Assembly (NCBI RefSeq): GCF_015163715.1
Contig: NZ_JADDUM010000206.1
Location: forward strand, 1-37,583
From: Pseudomonas cyclaminis
GTDB lineage: Bacteria; Pseudomonadota; Gammaproteobacteria; Pseudomonadales; Pseudomonadaceae
Direction of reading: 5' to 3'
DNA: 37,583 nt
Of the stretch, positions 1-7,912 are shown piece after piece (position 1 is the stretch's first letter; every line of letters starts with the position of its first letter). The notes under the pieces were generated by a model. That model ran no database searches, had not been told where the DNA came from, and saw nothing but the letters and a program-made list of their open reading frames with translations. The translations under genes and the position numbers were made by a program.

Positions 1-1
1 C

Positions 2-901
2 CTGGCCGGCAAGAACTACGTGTTCTGGTACGACACCCCCGACGGCAAAGGCCCGGACGAACGCCCCACCGTGGAAGACATGGCCGTGAGCCTGGACGAA
101 GTGGCGCGGGTGATTCGCGACGAACAGCCCGACATCCTGCTGTTGCAGGAACTCGACGAAAACGCCAAGCCCTCCCATTACCAGGACCAGTTCGCACTGT
201 TGCAGGAACGCCTGGTCGACCTCTATCCGTGCAGCGCCCAGGCCTTCGACTGGAAGGCCGACTTTGTGCCCGACCGGCATATCTTCGGCAGCGTCGGCCG
301 CAAACTCGCGACCCTCAGCCGCTACCAGATCGAACACGCCGAACGCCTGCAACTGCCGGCTGCGGACGCCAACATCATCCGCCGTCAATTCCAGCCAAAA
401 CCGGCCTTGCTGCTGACCTACCTGCCCCTGAGCGACGGCGGCCAACTGGCTGTGCTCAACACCCGCCTGGACGACGACGCACCTGGGCGCAGTGCCGTGC
501 AGGAGCAAGTGCAAGCCACCGTGAAACTACTGGATAAATTCGAAGGCCGTGGCACCCCGTGGCTGATTGGCGGCGACTTCAACCTGCTGCCTTTGGGGCA
601 ATTCCTACGGTTGGATGCCGGCAAGCGCGGGCAGTATTCGCCGGACAGCGAACTGCATTTGTTGTGGGACAAATACCCGATGATCCCGAGCAACAGCCAA
701 TCCAGCGGGATAAACCGTGAAAAATGGCTGACGTATTTCCCCAACGACCCAAGCCTGGACGGGCCGGATCGCACGGTGGATTATCTGTTCTATAGCTCGC
801 GGATCAAGCGGGTGGAGGCGAAGGTGCGGCAGGAGGATACGTTGCGTATCTCCAACCACCTGCCGGTGATTGCACGGTTCCTGCTGCCCGCCGCGCAATA
901 A
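2..901 (+). CDS. Endonuclease/exonuclease/phosphatase family protein, 5'-truncated by the window edge
   Basis: The reading frame is open from base 2, so the N-terminus lies outside the window; the GTG at 20 is only an internal codon. The visible ~299 residues carry the EEP (DNase I-like) fold signatures: DILLLQELDE with the metal-binding Glu, NTRLDDD, then GGDFNLLP, and a C-terminal SNHLPVIARF that stands for the usual SDH/SNHxP catalytic His motif. These enzymes are Mg-dependent phosphodiesterases or phosphatases acting on nucleic acid, phospholipid or inositol phosphate; the substrate cannot be told from the sequence. Whether a signal peptide exists is unknown because the start is missing. 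The gene ends 65 bp before the stop of convergent hrpB, with a REP palindrome in the gap. Confidence 0.85.
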   Translation: MAGKNYVFWYDTPDGKGPDERPTVEDMAVSLDEVARVIRDEQPDILLLQELDENAKPSHYQDQFALLQERLVDLYPCSAQAFDWKADFVPDRHIFGSVGRKLATLSRYQIEHAERLQLPAADANIIRRQFQPKPALLLTYLPLSDGGQLAVLNTRLDDDAPGRSAVQEQVQATVKLLDKFEGRGTPWLIGGDFNLLPLGQFLRLDAGKRGQYSPDSELHLLWDKYPMIPSNSQSSGINREKWLTYFPNDPSLDGPDRTVDYLFYSSRIKRVEAKVRQEDTLRISNHLPVIARFLLPAAQ

Positions 902-916
902 CTAACGCCAAAGATC

Positions 917-952
917 CAAATGTGGGAGGGGGCTTGCCCCCTCCCACATTTG
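917..952. repeat. REP palindrome between convergent genes
   Basis: A near-perfect inverted repeat with arms CAAATGTGGGAGGGGGC and its complement around a TTG centre. It is the standard fluorescent-Pseudomonas REP unit seen repeatedly in this window. It lies between the stop codons of the EEP gene (901) and hrpB (967), so as RNA it would form a strong hairpin downstream of both genes and could protect 3' ends or help termination. Confidence 0.9.
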
Positions 953-966
953 GGTCTCTGTAACGC

Positions 967-3473
967 TCACTTTCGGGGTTTGATTCGGGCAGTCGGCTCT
1001 GCGATCAACGGATCATCCGGCCAATAGTGTTTCGGATAACGCCCCTTCAAATCCTTCTTCACTTCCGCATACGTACTGCGCCAGAAGTTCGCCAGATCCT
1101 GGGTCACCTGTACCGGCCGCCGCGCCGGGGACAGCAGGTGCAACTTCACCACCTGACGCCCGCCCGCGATCCGTGGCGTATCCGCCAGCCCGAACAGCTC
1201 CTGCAAGCGCACCGCCAGGATCGGCGGCTGTTCGCTGTAGTCCAGACGCACCGACGAGCCCGATGGCACTTTCACATGCTGTGGCGCCAGCTCGTCCAGG
1301 CGCTGGGGCAGCGGCCAGGGCAGCAGGTTGTGCAGGAAACTGGAAATATCCAGGTGGGCGAAATGACTCAGGCGCGAGACTTTACCCAGGTAAGGCATCA
1401 GCCAGTGCTCCAGGCCGGCGAGCAAGGCCGTGTCGCTGATGTCGGGCCATTCGCTGGTTTTGCCGGCGTCCAACTGGCGCAGTAGCATCACACGGGCCTG
1501 CCATTGGCGCAGCTCGGGCGTCCAAGGCAGCAACTCCAGGCCTTTGCGCCGCACCAGATTGACCAGCGCCTGGCTGCGCGCATTCTCGTCGAGGCCCGTG
1601 AGGGGTTCGCGGCTGAGCACCAGTTCACCGACTTTGCGCTGGCGTTCGGCGCGCAACACACCTTCGCGCTCATCCCAATCCAGCTGGTCGACGTTACGCA
1701 CTTGCTCGGCGAGTACCGACTCGAACAGCGCCGGATCGAAATCCGCCGCCAGGTAGATGCGTTCTTCGCGCTGACCCTGGCGGCTGCCAAGGTCGGCGAT
1801 GACCAGCCAGGGTTGTTTCATCAGGCTGTCGGCTTCGGCGAACAGCGCGGCGCGGCCGTTGGCCAGGCGGTATTCGGCACCGCCAGGGCGCCGTTGCTGG
1901 GCGACGCGGTCCGGGTAGGCCAGGGCCAACAAGGCGCCGAGCCAACGCGGATGCTCGGGATCGGCCACCGGTTGCGTGGCCTTGCCTCTCAAATACCCGC
2001 GATATTGCCGCGCCAATTGCTTGGCCCGTTGCACGCCGCCTTGGGTTCCCCGCGCCCGTTCTTCGCCGGACAGCAATGCCAGACGACTGTGCAAATCCGC
2101 GCCGCCGCCGCGCAAGATATCGCGCTCACCCAACAAGGCGGCGACATCACAGGCGGTGGCCGCCAGCCCCAGGTCCTGCCCGCGCAGCAGCAAATGGGCG
2201 ATGCGCGGGTGAGCCGGCAATTCGGCCATTTTCTGGCCATGGGTGGTGAGTGTGTCTTCATTCAATGCGCCGAGGCGTTGCAACAGATCCTGGGCCTGGG
2301 CATAGGCGGCGATCGGCGGCACATCCAGCCACACCAGTTGCGTCGGCGTAACGCCCCAGCGCGCCAGCTGCAAGGCCAGGCCGGCAAGGTCGCCGCGAGG
2401 ATTTCCGCACTGCCATACGCGGCCAGGCCTTCATGCTGGTCCTCGGACCACAACCGATAACACACCCCCGGCTCCAGGCGCCCTGCCCGGCCAGCACGCT
2501 GGGTGGCGCTGGCACGGGAGATACGCTGGGTGTCGAGGCGGGTCATGCCGCTGCCGGGGTCGAACCGCGGCACCCGCGCCAACCCGGCGTCGATCACCAC
2601 GCGCACGCCGTTGATGGTCAGGCTGGTCTCGGCGATGTTGGTGGCCAGTACGATTTTGCGTTTACCTGCGGGTGCCGGGTCGATGGCGGCGCGCTGGGCA
2701 TTCAGGTCCAGCTCGCCATGCAGCGGGCACAACAGCACATCAGGGCGATCACCCAGCGCGTCGGCCAGTTGCTGGTGGACCCGGCGAATCTCGGCCTGCC
2801 CCGGCAAGAACACCAACACGCTGCCGGTCTCGTCATGCACCGCTTCGAGGACGGTCTGCACCACACGCGGCTCGATAAATTCGCCAGCCTGGTACGGCCG
2901 GCCCCAGCGCATCTGCACCGGGAACATGCGCCCCTCACTGCGCAGGATCGGCGCGTCATCCAGCAGGCTGGCCAGGCGCTCACCTTCCAGGGTCGCGGAC
3001 ATCAGCAGGATCTTCAGCGGTTGCTCGTCGCGAAACAGCTCGCGGCCGTTGAGGCTCAAGGCCAGCGCCAGGTCGGCGTCGAGGCTGCGTTCGTGGAACT
3101 CGTCAAAGATCAGCAGGCCCACGCCGTCCAGCGCCGGGTCGTCCTGCAGGCGGCGGGTGAGGATGCCTTCGGTGACCACTTCGATGCGCGTGTTGGGGCC
3201 GACCTTGCTGTCGAGGCGGATGCGGTAGCCGACGGTTTCGCCGACCTTTTCACCCAGCTCACTGGCCAGGCGTTCGGCGGCGGCGCGTGCGGCCAGGCGG
3301 CGTGGTTCGAGCATCAGGATGGTTTGCCCGGCCAGCCAGGGCTCGTTTAATAAGGCCAAGGGCACACGGGTGGTTTTACCGGCACCGGGCGGCGCTTCCA
3401 GCACGGCTTCATGGCGATTCGCCAAGGCGTCACGCAGGGCGGGTAAAACATCATCGATTGGCAACGAATTCAT
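967..3473 (-). CDS. hrpB: ATP-dependent RNA helicase HrpB (frameshifted in this sequence)
   Basis: DEAH-box superfamily 2 helicase of the HrpB type. With one base restored it encodes about 835 aa, close to the family length. The start is ATG at 3473 (MNSLPIDDVLP), with a GGAG Shine-Dalgarno just upstream; the open frame extending to 3563 is not needed. Motifs: Walker A APPGAGKTT (~27-35), DEFH Walker B (~124-127), SAT (~159-161), QRAGRAGR motif VI, then the HrpB-specific C-terminal region. The frame breaks near 2390-2392: the N-terminal frame reads AEILAA then becomes nonsense, while homologous sequence resumes in another frame as LQLARWGVTPTQLVW. One missing C (GGTC for GGTCC on the plus strand) explains it. 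The exact RNA substrate of HrpB is poorly known. Probably an intact gene with a sequencing error. Confidence 0.9.
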
Positions 3474-3496
3474 ACTGGCTCCAAAGCAGAGCGGCG

Positions 3497-3502
3497 AGTA
3501 TA
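3497..3502 (-). promoter_or_regulatory. Possible -10 element for hrpB
   Basis: Minus strand reads TATACT about 24 bases upstream of the hrpB ATG. No convincing -35 is placed 16-18 bp upstream, so this is a weak call. Confidence 0.25.
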
Positions 3503-3542
3503 ACGGCGAACTGCCGGATGCCGACGCTGGTCTCAATGGCAG

Positions 3543-3551
3543 TGCTATATA
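3543..3551 (+). promoter_or_regulatory. Possible extended -10 promoter for the lipoprotein/CDF pair
   Basis: TGCTATATA, an extended -10 form, sits 32 bp before the lipoprotein start codon in the divergent gap with hrpB. No clear -35 is visible, as is usual for extended -10 promoters. Confidence 0.3.
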
Positions 3552-3583
3552 GTCCCGTATCAACTGTGTTCAGGAGAGTATTC

Positions 3584-4003
3584 ATGCGTATCGCTTCCCG
3601 TGTCATCGGCGGTGTCCTCGCCGTCACCCTGCTGAGCCAACTGACGGCCTGCGGTTCGATTTTCTACCCGGACCGCCGTGGCCAGATCGACGGCAAGATC
3701 GACCCGACCATCGCCGTGCTCGACGCCGTGGGCCTGCTGTTTTATGTGATCCCCGGCCTGATCGCGTTTGGCGTCGACTTCGCCACGGGCGCGATTTATT
3801 TCGAGCCGGGCAAGACGGCCCAGGTCGCCCCGGAAAAACTCCAGGAAGCCATCGGCGCCGACGGCAAGGTCGACAATGCCAAGCTGCAAACCATCATCCA
3901 GAAAGAAACCGGCCGCACCCTGCCGCTGGACGACCCGCGCATGATCCAGTTCAAAGGCAGCGTGCAACAACTCGCCAGCCTGGGCCTGCAACCCGCCGCG
4001 TAA
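3584..4003 (+). CDS. Small exported lipoprotein of unknown function
   Basis: 139 aa. The ATG at 3584 is preceded by a strong CAGGAG Shine-Dalgarno. The N-terminus is a type II signal peptide with lipobox LTAC, making Cys23 the lipidated residue; the following GS does not suggest inner-membrane retention. A hydrophobic stretch (VLDAVGLLFYVIPGLIAFGVDFATGAIYF) follows at ~45-75 and may be membrane-associated. The C-terminal half is soluble and charged. Homologues in pseudomonads have, as I recall, been mislabelled polyribonucleotide nucleotidyltransferase; nothing here resembles that enzyme. The stop lies 9 bp before the CDF transporter start, so the two are probably cotranscribed. Function not recognised. 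Confidence 0.8.
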   Translation: MRIASRVIGGVLAVTLLSQLTACGSIFYPDRRGQIDGKIDPTIAVLDAVGLLFYVIPGLIAFGVDFATGAIYFEPGKTAQVAPEKLQEAIGADGKVDNAKLQTIIQKETGRTLPLDDPRMIQFKGSVQQLASLGLQPAA

Positions 4004-4012
4004 GGACTGCCC

Positions 4013-4905
4013 ATGACCAGCAGCCCCGAACACGCCAGGCTTCTGCGCCTGGCACCCGCGCCTCCGTTGGCGTGGCCTGTGTGCTGATTGTTACCAAGGC
4101 GATTGCCTGGTGGTTCAGCGGCTCGGTGAGCATGCTCGCCGGGCTGACCGACTCACTGCTCGACGGCGTGACGTCGCTGCTGAACCTGCTGGCGGTGCAT
4201 TACGCCTTGCGCCCGGCCGATGACGATCACCGTTACGGCCATGGCAAGGCGGAGTCGCTGGCGGGCATGGCCCAGGCGCTGTTTATCGGCGGCAGTGCGG
4301 TGTTGATCGCGCTGCAGGCCTATGCGCGCTTGCAGCATCCGGAGCCCGTGGGCGCGCCGTGGTTGAGCATTGGGGTGATTGTGTTTTCCCTCGCGCTGAC
4401 CGTCGCGCTGCTGATGCTGCAACACCGGGTGATCCGCGAAACCGGCTCCAATGCAGTGCGCGCCGATTCGCTGCATTACCGTTCCGACCTGATGCTCAAC
4501 GGCAGCATCCTCGTGGCGCTGGTGCTGGCGGGCTTCGGTTTCCATCAGGTCGATGCCTGGTTCGGGCTGGGGATTGCCGCCTACATTTTGTGGAGCGCGA
4601 TCCAGATCGCCCGGGAAAGCTTTGCGGTGTTGATGGATGAAGAACTGCCGCCGGACGTGAGCCAGCACATGCTCGAACTCGCCCGTGGGGTGCCTGGGGT
4701 ATTGGGAGCCCATGATCTGCGCACGCGGGTGTCGGGCAACCACTGGTTTGTGCAGTTGCACCTGGAGTTGCCGGGGGAATTGACCCTGTCAGTGGCCCAC
4801 GGCATCAGCGACCAGGCCGCCGATGCCATTCACCGCGTCTACCCGCGGGCCGAAGTGCTGGTGCACGCCGACCCGCGTGAAGTGGTGCTGGGCGCCAAGG
4901 CCTAG
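4013..4905 (+). CDS. Cation diffusion facilitator (FieF/YiiP-like) metal efflux transporter, frameshifted near its start
   Basis: Six-helix CDF transporter exporting divalent metal (Zn or Fe type) in exchange for protons at the inner membrane. The ATG at 4013 has AAGGA upstream and gives MTSSPEHARLLRLA; the frame then breaks near 4053, where CTGGCACCC lacks one base (CTGGCCACCC or CTGGCGACCC expected). It resumes as TRASVGVACVLIVTK. Restored length is about 297 aa, typical of FieF. The TM2 metal site D47-xxx-D51 (TDSLLDG) and the TM5 site H155-xxx-D159 (SLHYRSD) match the FieF Asp45/Asp49/His153/Asp157 tetrad. A cytoplasmic ferredoxin-like domain with VLGAHDLRTR and LHLELPG ends the protein. 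Starting at GTG 4072 would lose half of TM1. The metal specificity is inferred from family only. Confidence 0.88.
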
Positions 4906-5960
4906 TACTGGACCTGGTAACCGCGACTGCTCAAGCAGTTGCCCTGAGCCTGGCGGTAGGTTTGCACCACCGCCGGGTCAGGGGCATAGGTGACGGCCTG
5001 CGGGTCGAAGCCGCTTTGCTGCACCGCCCAGCGATAACAGTCATAACCGTCCTGCTGCACCTGGGCCGGTGACTGGCCGTTGGCGGGATAGGCGACCACG
5101 TCATAGCCATTGCCCTGCGGCGCCGGTTGCGGCGAAGGCACTTGCGCCGGGGGTTGGACCACCACGTATTGCTGGGTGCTTTGCTCGTAGGCGTAATAGG
5201 CACCAGCGGCAAGAAATAGCAGCGAACCGCCCACCCACACTTCTCGTGCATAGTCCGGCAGGTAATGCACCCGGATGCCATACGGCGGCGCCACTACGAC
5301 GTAGCGCGGCCCCTGCGGGCGATACCAGTAGCCGCCGGAAAAAAAGTAGTCCTGCCCGCGATACGGCACGCGGTAATTGCGGTCGGGGAAACGATCAATG
5401 ACATAGCCGGGACGATGCTGCGGGCCTGGGCCCCAGCCATTGCCATGGCCGTCGGGGCGACCTGGCCAGCGGTTATCGTTGGGACGTCCGTTATCGCCCG
5501 GACGGGAACCTGGGCCGCCGGCCTCCCAATGCCGATTGTCATCGTTGCGTCGAGGAATGTCGCGATAGTAGCCCTGGCGCGGTTCCTGGGTCTGGCGCAC
5601 GGTATCGGGACGGCTCTGGATCGGCAGGTTGTTCGACGGCTGAGGTTGCGGGGCCGGCCGACTCTGTTCATTGGCCTGCGGGCGGCTTTGCCATTCACCG
5701 CCGCCGTTCTGCCCGCCGCGTTCGACGTGCTGATTCTGTGGGCGTTGCGGGATGTTTTCCGGGCGCGACTGATTGTTCTCGGGGCGCGGCTGATTATTCT
5801 GCGGCCGCCCGCCCCCTTCCGGCCCCCGCTCATGCTGACCGCCGCCGCCCTGCGGCCGTTGCCCCTGGCCCGGTGAGTTATCGCGTTCGTCGGCCATTAC
5901 CTGCGTGCCGACACTGACCACCAGCAAACCAACACCTGCCATACGCCAGATGCGCTTCAT
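4902..5960 (-). CDS. Exported low-complexity DUF6515-like protein
   Basis: 352 aa from the ATG at 5960 (MKRIWRMAGVGLLVVSV), which has GAGGA upstream; an in-frame GTG at 5972 is less likely. A Sec signal peptide ends near VMADE. Residues ~25-180 are strongly biased to Gln, Pro, Arg, Asn and Gly, with repeats of the kind RPENNQ/RPQNQ. A conserved-looking part follows: a Tyr/Gly-rich block (RGQDYFFSGGYWYRPQGPRY), a hydrophobic segment (GGSLLFLAAGAYYAYE), and a C-terminal domain with two Cys (YDCYRWAVQQSGFDP and GNCLSS) that could form a disulfide. The layout matches the DUF6515 family, whose role is unknown; an envelope location is likely. Its stop overlaps the CDF stop within one CTAG. Confidence 0.75.
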   Translation of the reverse strand: MKRIWRMAGVGLLVVSVGTQVMADERDNSPGQGQRPQGGGGQHERGPEGGGRPQNNQPRPENNQSRPENIPQRPQNQHVERGGQNGGGEWQSRPQANEQSRPAPQPQPSNNLPIQSRPDTVRQTQEPRQGYYRDIPRRNDDNRHWEAGGPGSRPGDNGRPNDNRWPGRPDGHGNGWGPGPQHRPGYVIDRFPDRNYRVPYRGQDYFFSGGYWYRPQGPRYVVVAPPYGIRVHYLPDYAREVWVGGSLLFLAAGAYYAYEQSTQQYVVVQPPAQVPSPQPAPQGNGYDVVAYPANGQSPAQVQQDGYDCYRWAVQQSGFDPQAVTYAPDPAVVQTYRQAQGNCLSSRGYQVQY

Positions 5961-6027
5961 GCTATTCCTCACTGCGGATTAGGGCTTACAGATGAGACTG
6001 GAAAAGCCTCGCCCGGTTCTGAGACAG

Positions 6028-6056
6028 GTTATCAGTCGCCGGAAGTATTTTCTCAA
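6028..6056 (-). promoter_or_regulatory. Sigma70-like promoter for the DUF6515-like gene
   Basis: On the minus strand TTGAGA (-35, 6051-6056) and GATAAC (-10, 6028-6033) are separated by exactly 17 bp, about 70 bp upstream of the ATG at 5960. It lies downstream of the terminator hairpin at 6068-6093, so the gene need not depend on read-through. Confidence 0.5.
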
Positions 6057-6067
6057 GGCAAAAGAAA

Positions 6068-6093
6068 AGGGGTGACCCGTCGGCCACCCCTTG
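6068..6093 (-). terminator. Rho-independent terminator on the minus strand
   Basis: Perfect 8-bp inverted repeat AAGGGGTG/CACCCCTT with a 10-base loop. Read on the minus strand it is followed by TTCTTTTGCC, a T-rich tail; on the plus strand no T-run follows. No minus-strand protein gene lies upstream within the gap, so it must end an untranslated transcript or act as a leader attenuator. Confidence 0.6.
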
Positions 6094-6320
6094 AGAACTT
6101 CGTCCTGGCTCAACGCTTTTGGCGTTGGCTCACCTCACGCCGTCTTGTGGACAGTGTGCAGCCTGGAGGCCGGCTCAACCCTGCTGGGGTGGCGGCCGCA
6201 GCGGGCCTGATTGGGCTCGCTGTAAGTGGACTGTTGTCCAGGCGGTGATTCTGTTGATAAAGATACAGGCCCGCGCCCGACAGATGATTGCGAAGATTGC
6301 GTCAATAAACAGTGCTTGCG
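6068..6320 (-). ncRNA. Candidate small RNA or leader RNA ending at the 6068-6093 terminator
   Basis: This is the main content of the 417-bp gap between 5961 and 6377. The minus strand carries a GCCAACGC-CAAAA-GCGTTG hairpin (about 6112-6130) just before the terminator hairpin, and further G/C-rich complementary stretches upstream. The only open frame (6135-6323, TTG start) has no protein-like character. A discrete terminator without a protein gene suggests an sRNA of up to ~250 nt. The 5' end is a guess: no clear promoter was found. I did not recognise a named Pseudomonas sRNA. Confidence 0.3.
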
Positions 6321-6345
6321 CAATTTTTAACCCTTCATGGATAAT
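6316..6345 (+). promoter_or_regulatory. Sigma70-like promoter for the Lrp-family gene
   Basis: TTGCGC (6316-6321) and GATAAT (6340-6345) with an 18-bp spacer, 32 bp upstream of the ATG at 6378. This would give a leader of roughly 25 nt. Confidence 0.5.
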
Positions 6346-6377
6346 TCACCGCAATAGTTACGACAAAGGCCAACCCG

Positions 6378-6857
6378 ATGAGCAAGCTTGACCGATACGA
6401 CCTGAGTATTTTGGCGGAATTGCAGCGCGACGCGAGGATCTCCAACCAAGAGTTGGCCGAGCGCATCGGCTTGTCGCCTTCGCCGTGCTCGCGCCGGGTC
6501 AAGCAGTTGGAGGACGACGGCTACATCTCGCGCCAGGTCGCCCTGCTCGACCGCAAGATGCTCGGCCTGAGCCTGACCGCCTACGTATTGATCGGCATGG
6601 ACCGCCACACACCCGAGCGTTTCGAGAATTTCGAAGCGGCCATCCGCACCTTGCCGCAAGTACTGGAATGCAGCCTGGTGACCGGAATGGATGCGGACTA
6701 CCAGTTGAAAGTGGTGGTGCCGGATATGGATCACTATCAGAAACTGCTGCTGGGGCACCTGACCCGGATCGAAGGCGTGACCAGCGTGCGCTCGAGTTTT
6801 GTGCTGAACCAGGTACTTAACAGCACCGAGCTGCCATTGACCCACCTGCGCACCTAA
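6378..6857 (+). CDS. Lrp/AsnC family transcriptional regulator
   Basis: 159 aa, the usual length for the family. Residues ~5-60 form the winged helix-turn-helix (YDLSILAELQRDARISNQELAERIGLSPSPCSRRVKQLE), followed by the RAM/AsnC ligand-binding alpha-beta domain (~65-150) with TGMDADYQLKVVVPD, the loop that lines the effector pocket in Lrp-like proteins. It probably forms an octamer or hexadecamer that senses an amino acid. The start is preceded by ACAAAGG. A predicted promoter lies at 6316-6345. Adjacent genes do not identify a target operon; family members often regulate a divergent gene, which here would be whatever is transcribed leftward from the 6068-6377 gap. Confidence 0.93.
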   Translation: MSKLDRYDLSILAELQRDARISNQELAERIGLSPSPCSRRVKQLEDDGYISRQVALLDRKMLGLSLTAYVLIGMDRHTPERFENFEAAIRTLPQVLECSLVTGMDADYQLKVVVPDMDHYQKLLLGHLTRIEGVTSVRSSFVLNQVLNSTELPLTHLRT

Positions 6858-6870
6858 GATCAGTGAAGGC

Positions 6871-6907
6871 CAAATGTGGGAGGGGGGCTTGCCCCCTCCC
6901 ACATTTG
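6871..6907. repeat. REP palindrome (one extra G)
   Basis: CAAATGTGGGAGGGGGG on the left and CCCCCTCCCACATTTG on the right, around CTTG. It has six G in the left arm where the other copies have five. It starts 13 bp after the Lrp-family stop codon. Confidence 0.88.
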
Positions 6908-6952
6908 GATTGCGCTTGGACTCAGGTCAATGTTGCGCCTGTAGCGCTGCCT

Positions 6953-6958
6953 TATACT
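6953..6958 (+). promoter_or_regulatory. Possible -10 element for the DUF2788 gene
   Basis: TATACT lies 26 bp before the ATG at 6985. A TTGCGC is present upstream but only 14 bp away, so the -35 is doubtful. Confidence 0.25.
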
Positions 6959-6984
6959 TGCCGCCCGCCCCACGGAAGAGCCCC

Positions 6985-7203
6985 ATGAACAACATCGACC
7001 CCGCCCTCTTCGAAGAATGGATGATGACCGGCCTGGTCAGCATTCTGATCATTTTCATGGGCTTTATCGTCTGGGACCTGGCCAAGAAGTCCAAAGCCGG
7101 GCGCTTTGGCTCGTTCATCCTGTTTTTCGTGCTGGGCCTGGGCGTGGCCGCGTTCATCATCAAGAGCGTGGTGATCGGCCTGATCGAGTCCGGCGCCTTA
7201 TAA
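6985..7203 (+). CDS. DUF2788 small inner-membrane protein
   Basis: 72 aa. The ATG at 6985 has GGAAGAG upstream; the open frame extending left to 6874 runs through a REP element and is not coding. Two predicted transmembrane helices (~14-31 [17 protein letters not shown] and ~43-66 [24 protein letters not shown]) are joined by a short basic loop (KKSKAGR), which is the arrangement of the DUF2788 family common in Pseudomonas. No function is known. Its stop overlaps the stop of the convergent pseudouridine synthase in a TTATAA palindrome, so little room for a terminator exists. Confidence 0.85.
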   Translation: MNNIDPALFEEWMMTGLVSILIIFMGFIVWDLAKKSKAGRFGSFILFFVLGLGVAAFIIKSVVIGLIESGAL

Positions 7204-7833
7204 GCGCGCCGGCACTTCCTTCCACTGGCCTTGGTCGAGGCCTTCGATAGACCAGTCGCCAATACGCACGCGCACCAGACGCAAGGTCGGCAAGCCCACT
7301 GCTGCGGTCATGCGCCGAACCTGGCGGTTACGCCCCTCACGAATCACCAACTCCAGCCAGTGGGTCGGCACGCTTTTGCGAAACCGCACCGGCGGGTTGC
7401 GCGGCCATAACTCCGGTTCTTCCAGTTGTCGCGCTTCGGCGGGCAAGGTCTTGCCGTCGTTAAGCTCGACACCGTCGCGCAGGCGCTGCAGTTGTTCTTC
7501 AGTCGGCTCGCCTTCCACCTGCACCCAATAGGTTTTCGCCAACTTGTGCTTGGGATCGGCAATCCGTGCCTGCAACTGGCCGTCATTGGTCAGCAGCAAC
7601 AGGCCTTCGCTGTCGCGGTCCAGGCGGCCGGCCGGGTAGATGCCGGGGATGTCGATGAAATCCTTGAGCGTCGCCCGTCCGCCTTCGTCGCTGAACTGGG
7701 TCAGTACGTCAAAAGGCTTGTTGAACAGGATCAACTTCGGCTCGGCCGGTGGCGCCTTGGCGACACGACGAGCAGCGGAATGCGGAGGTTTCACACCAGG
7801 GCGGCGTGAATCGGGGCGAGTAGGACGGGACAT
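7198..7833 (-). CDS. rluE: RluE-type ribosomal pseudouridine synthase (RsuA/RluB/E/F family)
   Basis: 211 aa. Isomerises a uridine in rRNA; the nearest family type is RluE, which modifies U2457 of E. coli 23S rRNA. The catalytic Asp is D72 in [17 protein letters not shown], and the C-terminal [11 protein letters not shown] motif is present. No S4 RNA-binding domain precedes the catalytic domain, which fits RluE rather than RsuA or RluB. Instead there is a basic, Pro/Ala-rich N-terminal tail of ~30 residues. The ATG at 7833 has no strong Shine-Dalgarno. The target position is inferred from family only. Confidence 0.85.
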   Translation of the reverse strand: MSRPTRPDSRRPGVKPPHSAARRVAKAPPAEPKLILFNKPFDVLTQFSDEGGRATLKDFIDIPGIYPAGRLDRDSEGLLLLTNDGQLQARIADPKHKLAKTYWVQVEGEPTEEQLQRLRDGVELNDGKTLPAEARQLEEPELWPRNPPVRFRKSVPTHWLELVIREGRNRQVRRMTAAVGLPTLRLVRVRIGDWSIEGLDQGQWKEVPARL

Positions 7834-7881
7834 GGCAAAAGGAACATCTAACGGTCAGGACCGACAATGCTAGTGGCCTGA

Positions 7882-7912
7882 CCGCTAAATGACCATCCCA
7901 ACCGTTTAGCGG
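7882..7912. other. Inverted repeat spanning the AMP nucleosidase stop codon
   Basis: CCGCTAAA (7882-7889) and TTTAGCGG (7905-7912) are perfect complements with a 15-base loop, overlapping the stop codon at 7906-7908. It could form a 3' hairpin on the amn mRNA, but no T-run follows, so it is not a classical terminator. Confidence 0.4.

Noticed and set aside
4902..4905. Shared CTAG for two convergent stop codons (and TTATAA at 7198-7203) as a regulatory device
   Set aside because: Tail-to-tail stop overlaps at palindromic stop sequences are common in compact genomes and need no special explanation.
6135..6323. 62-residue minus-strand protein in the 5961-6377 gap
   Set aside because: It needs a TTG start, has no Shine-Dalgarno and no recognisable fold; an untranslated RNA fits better.
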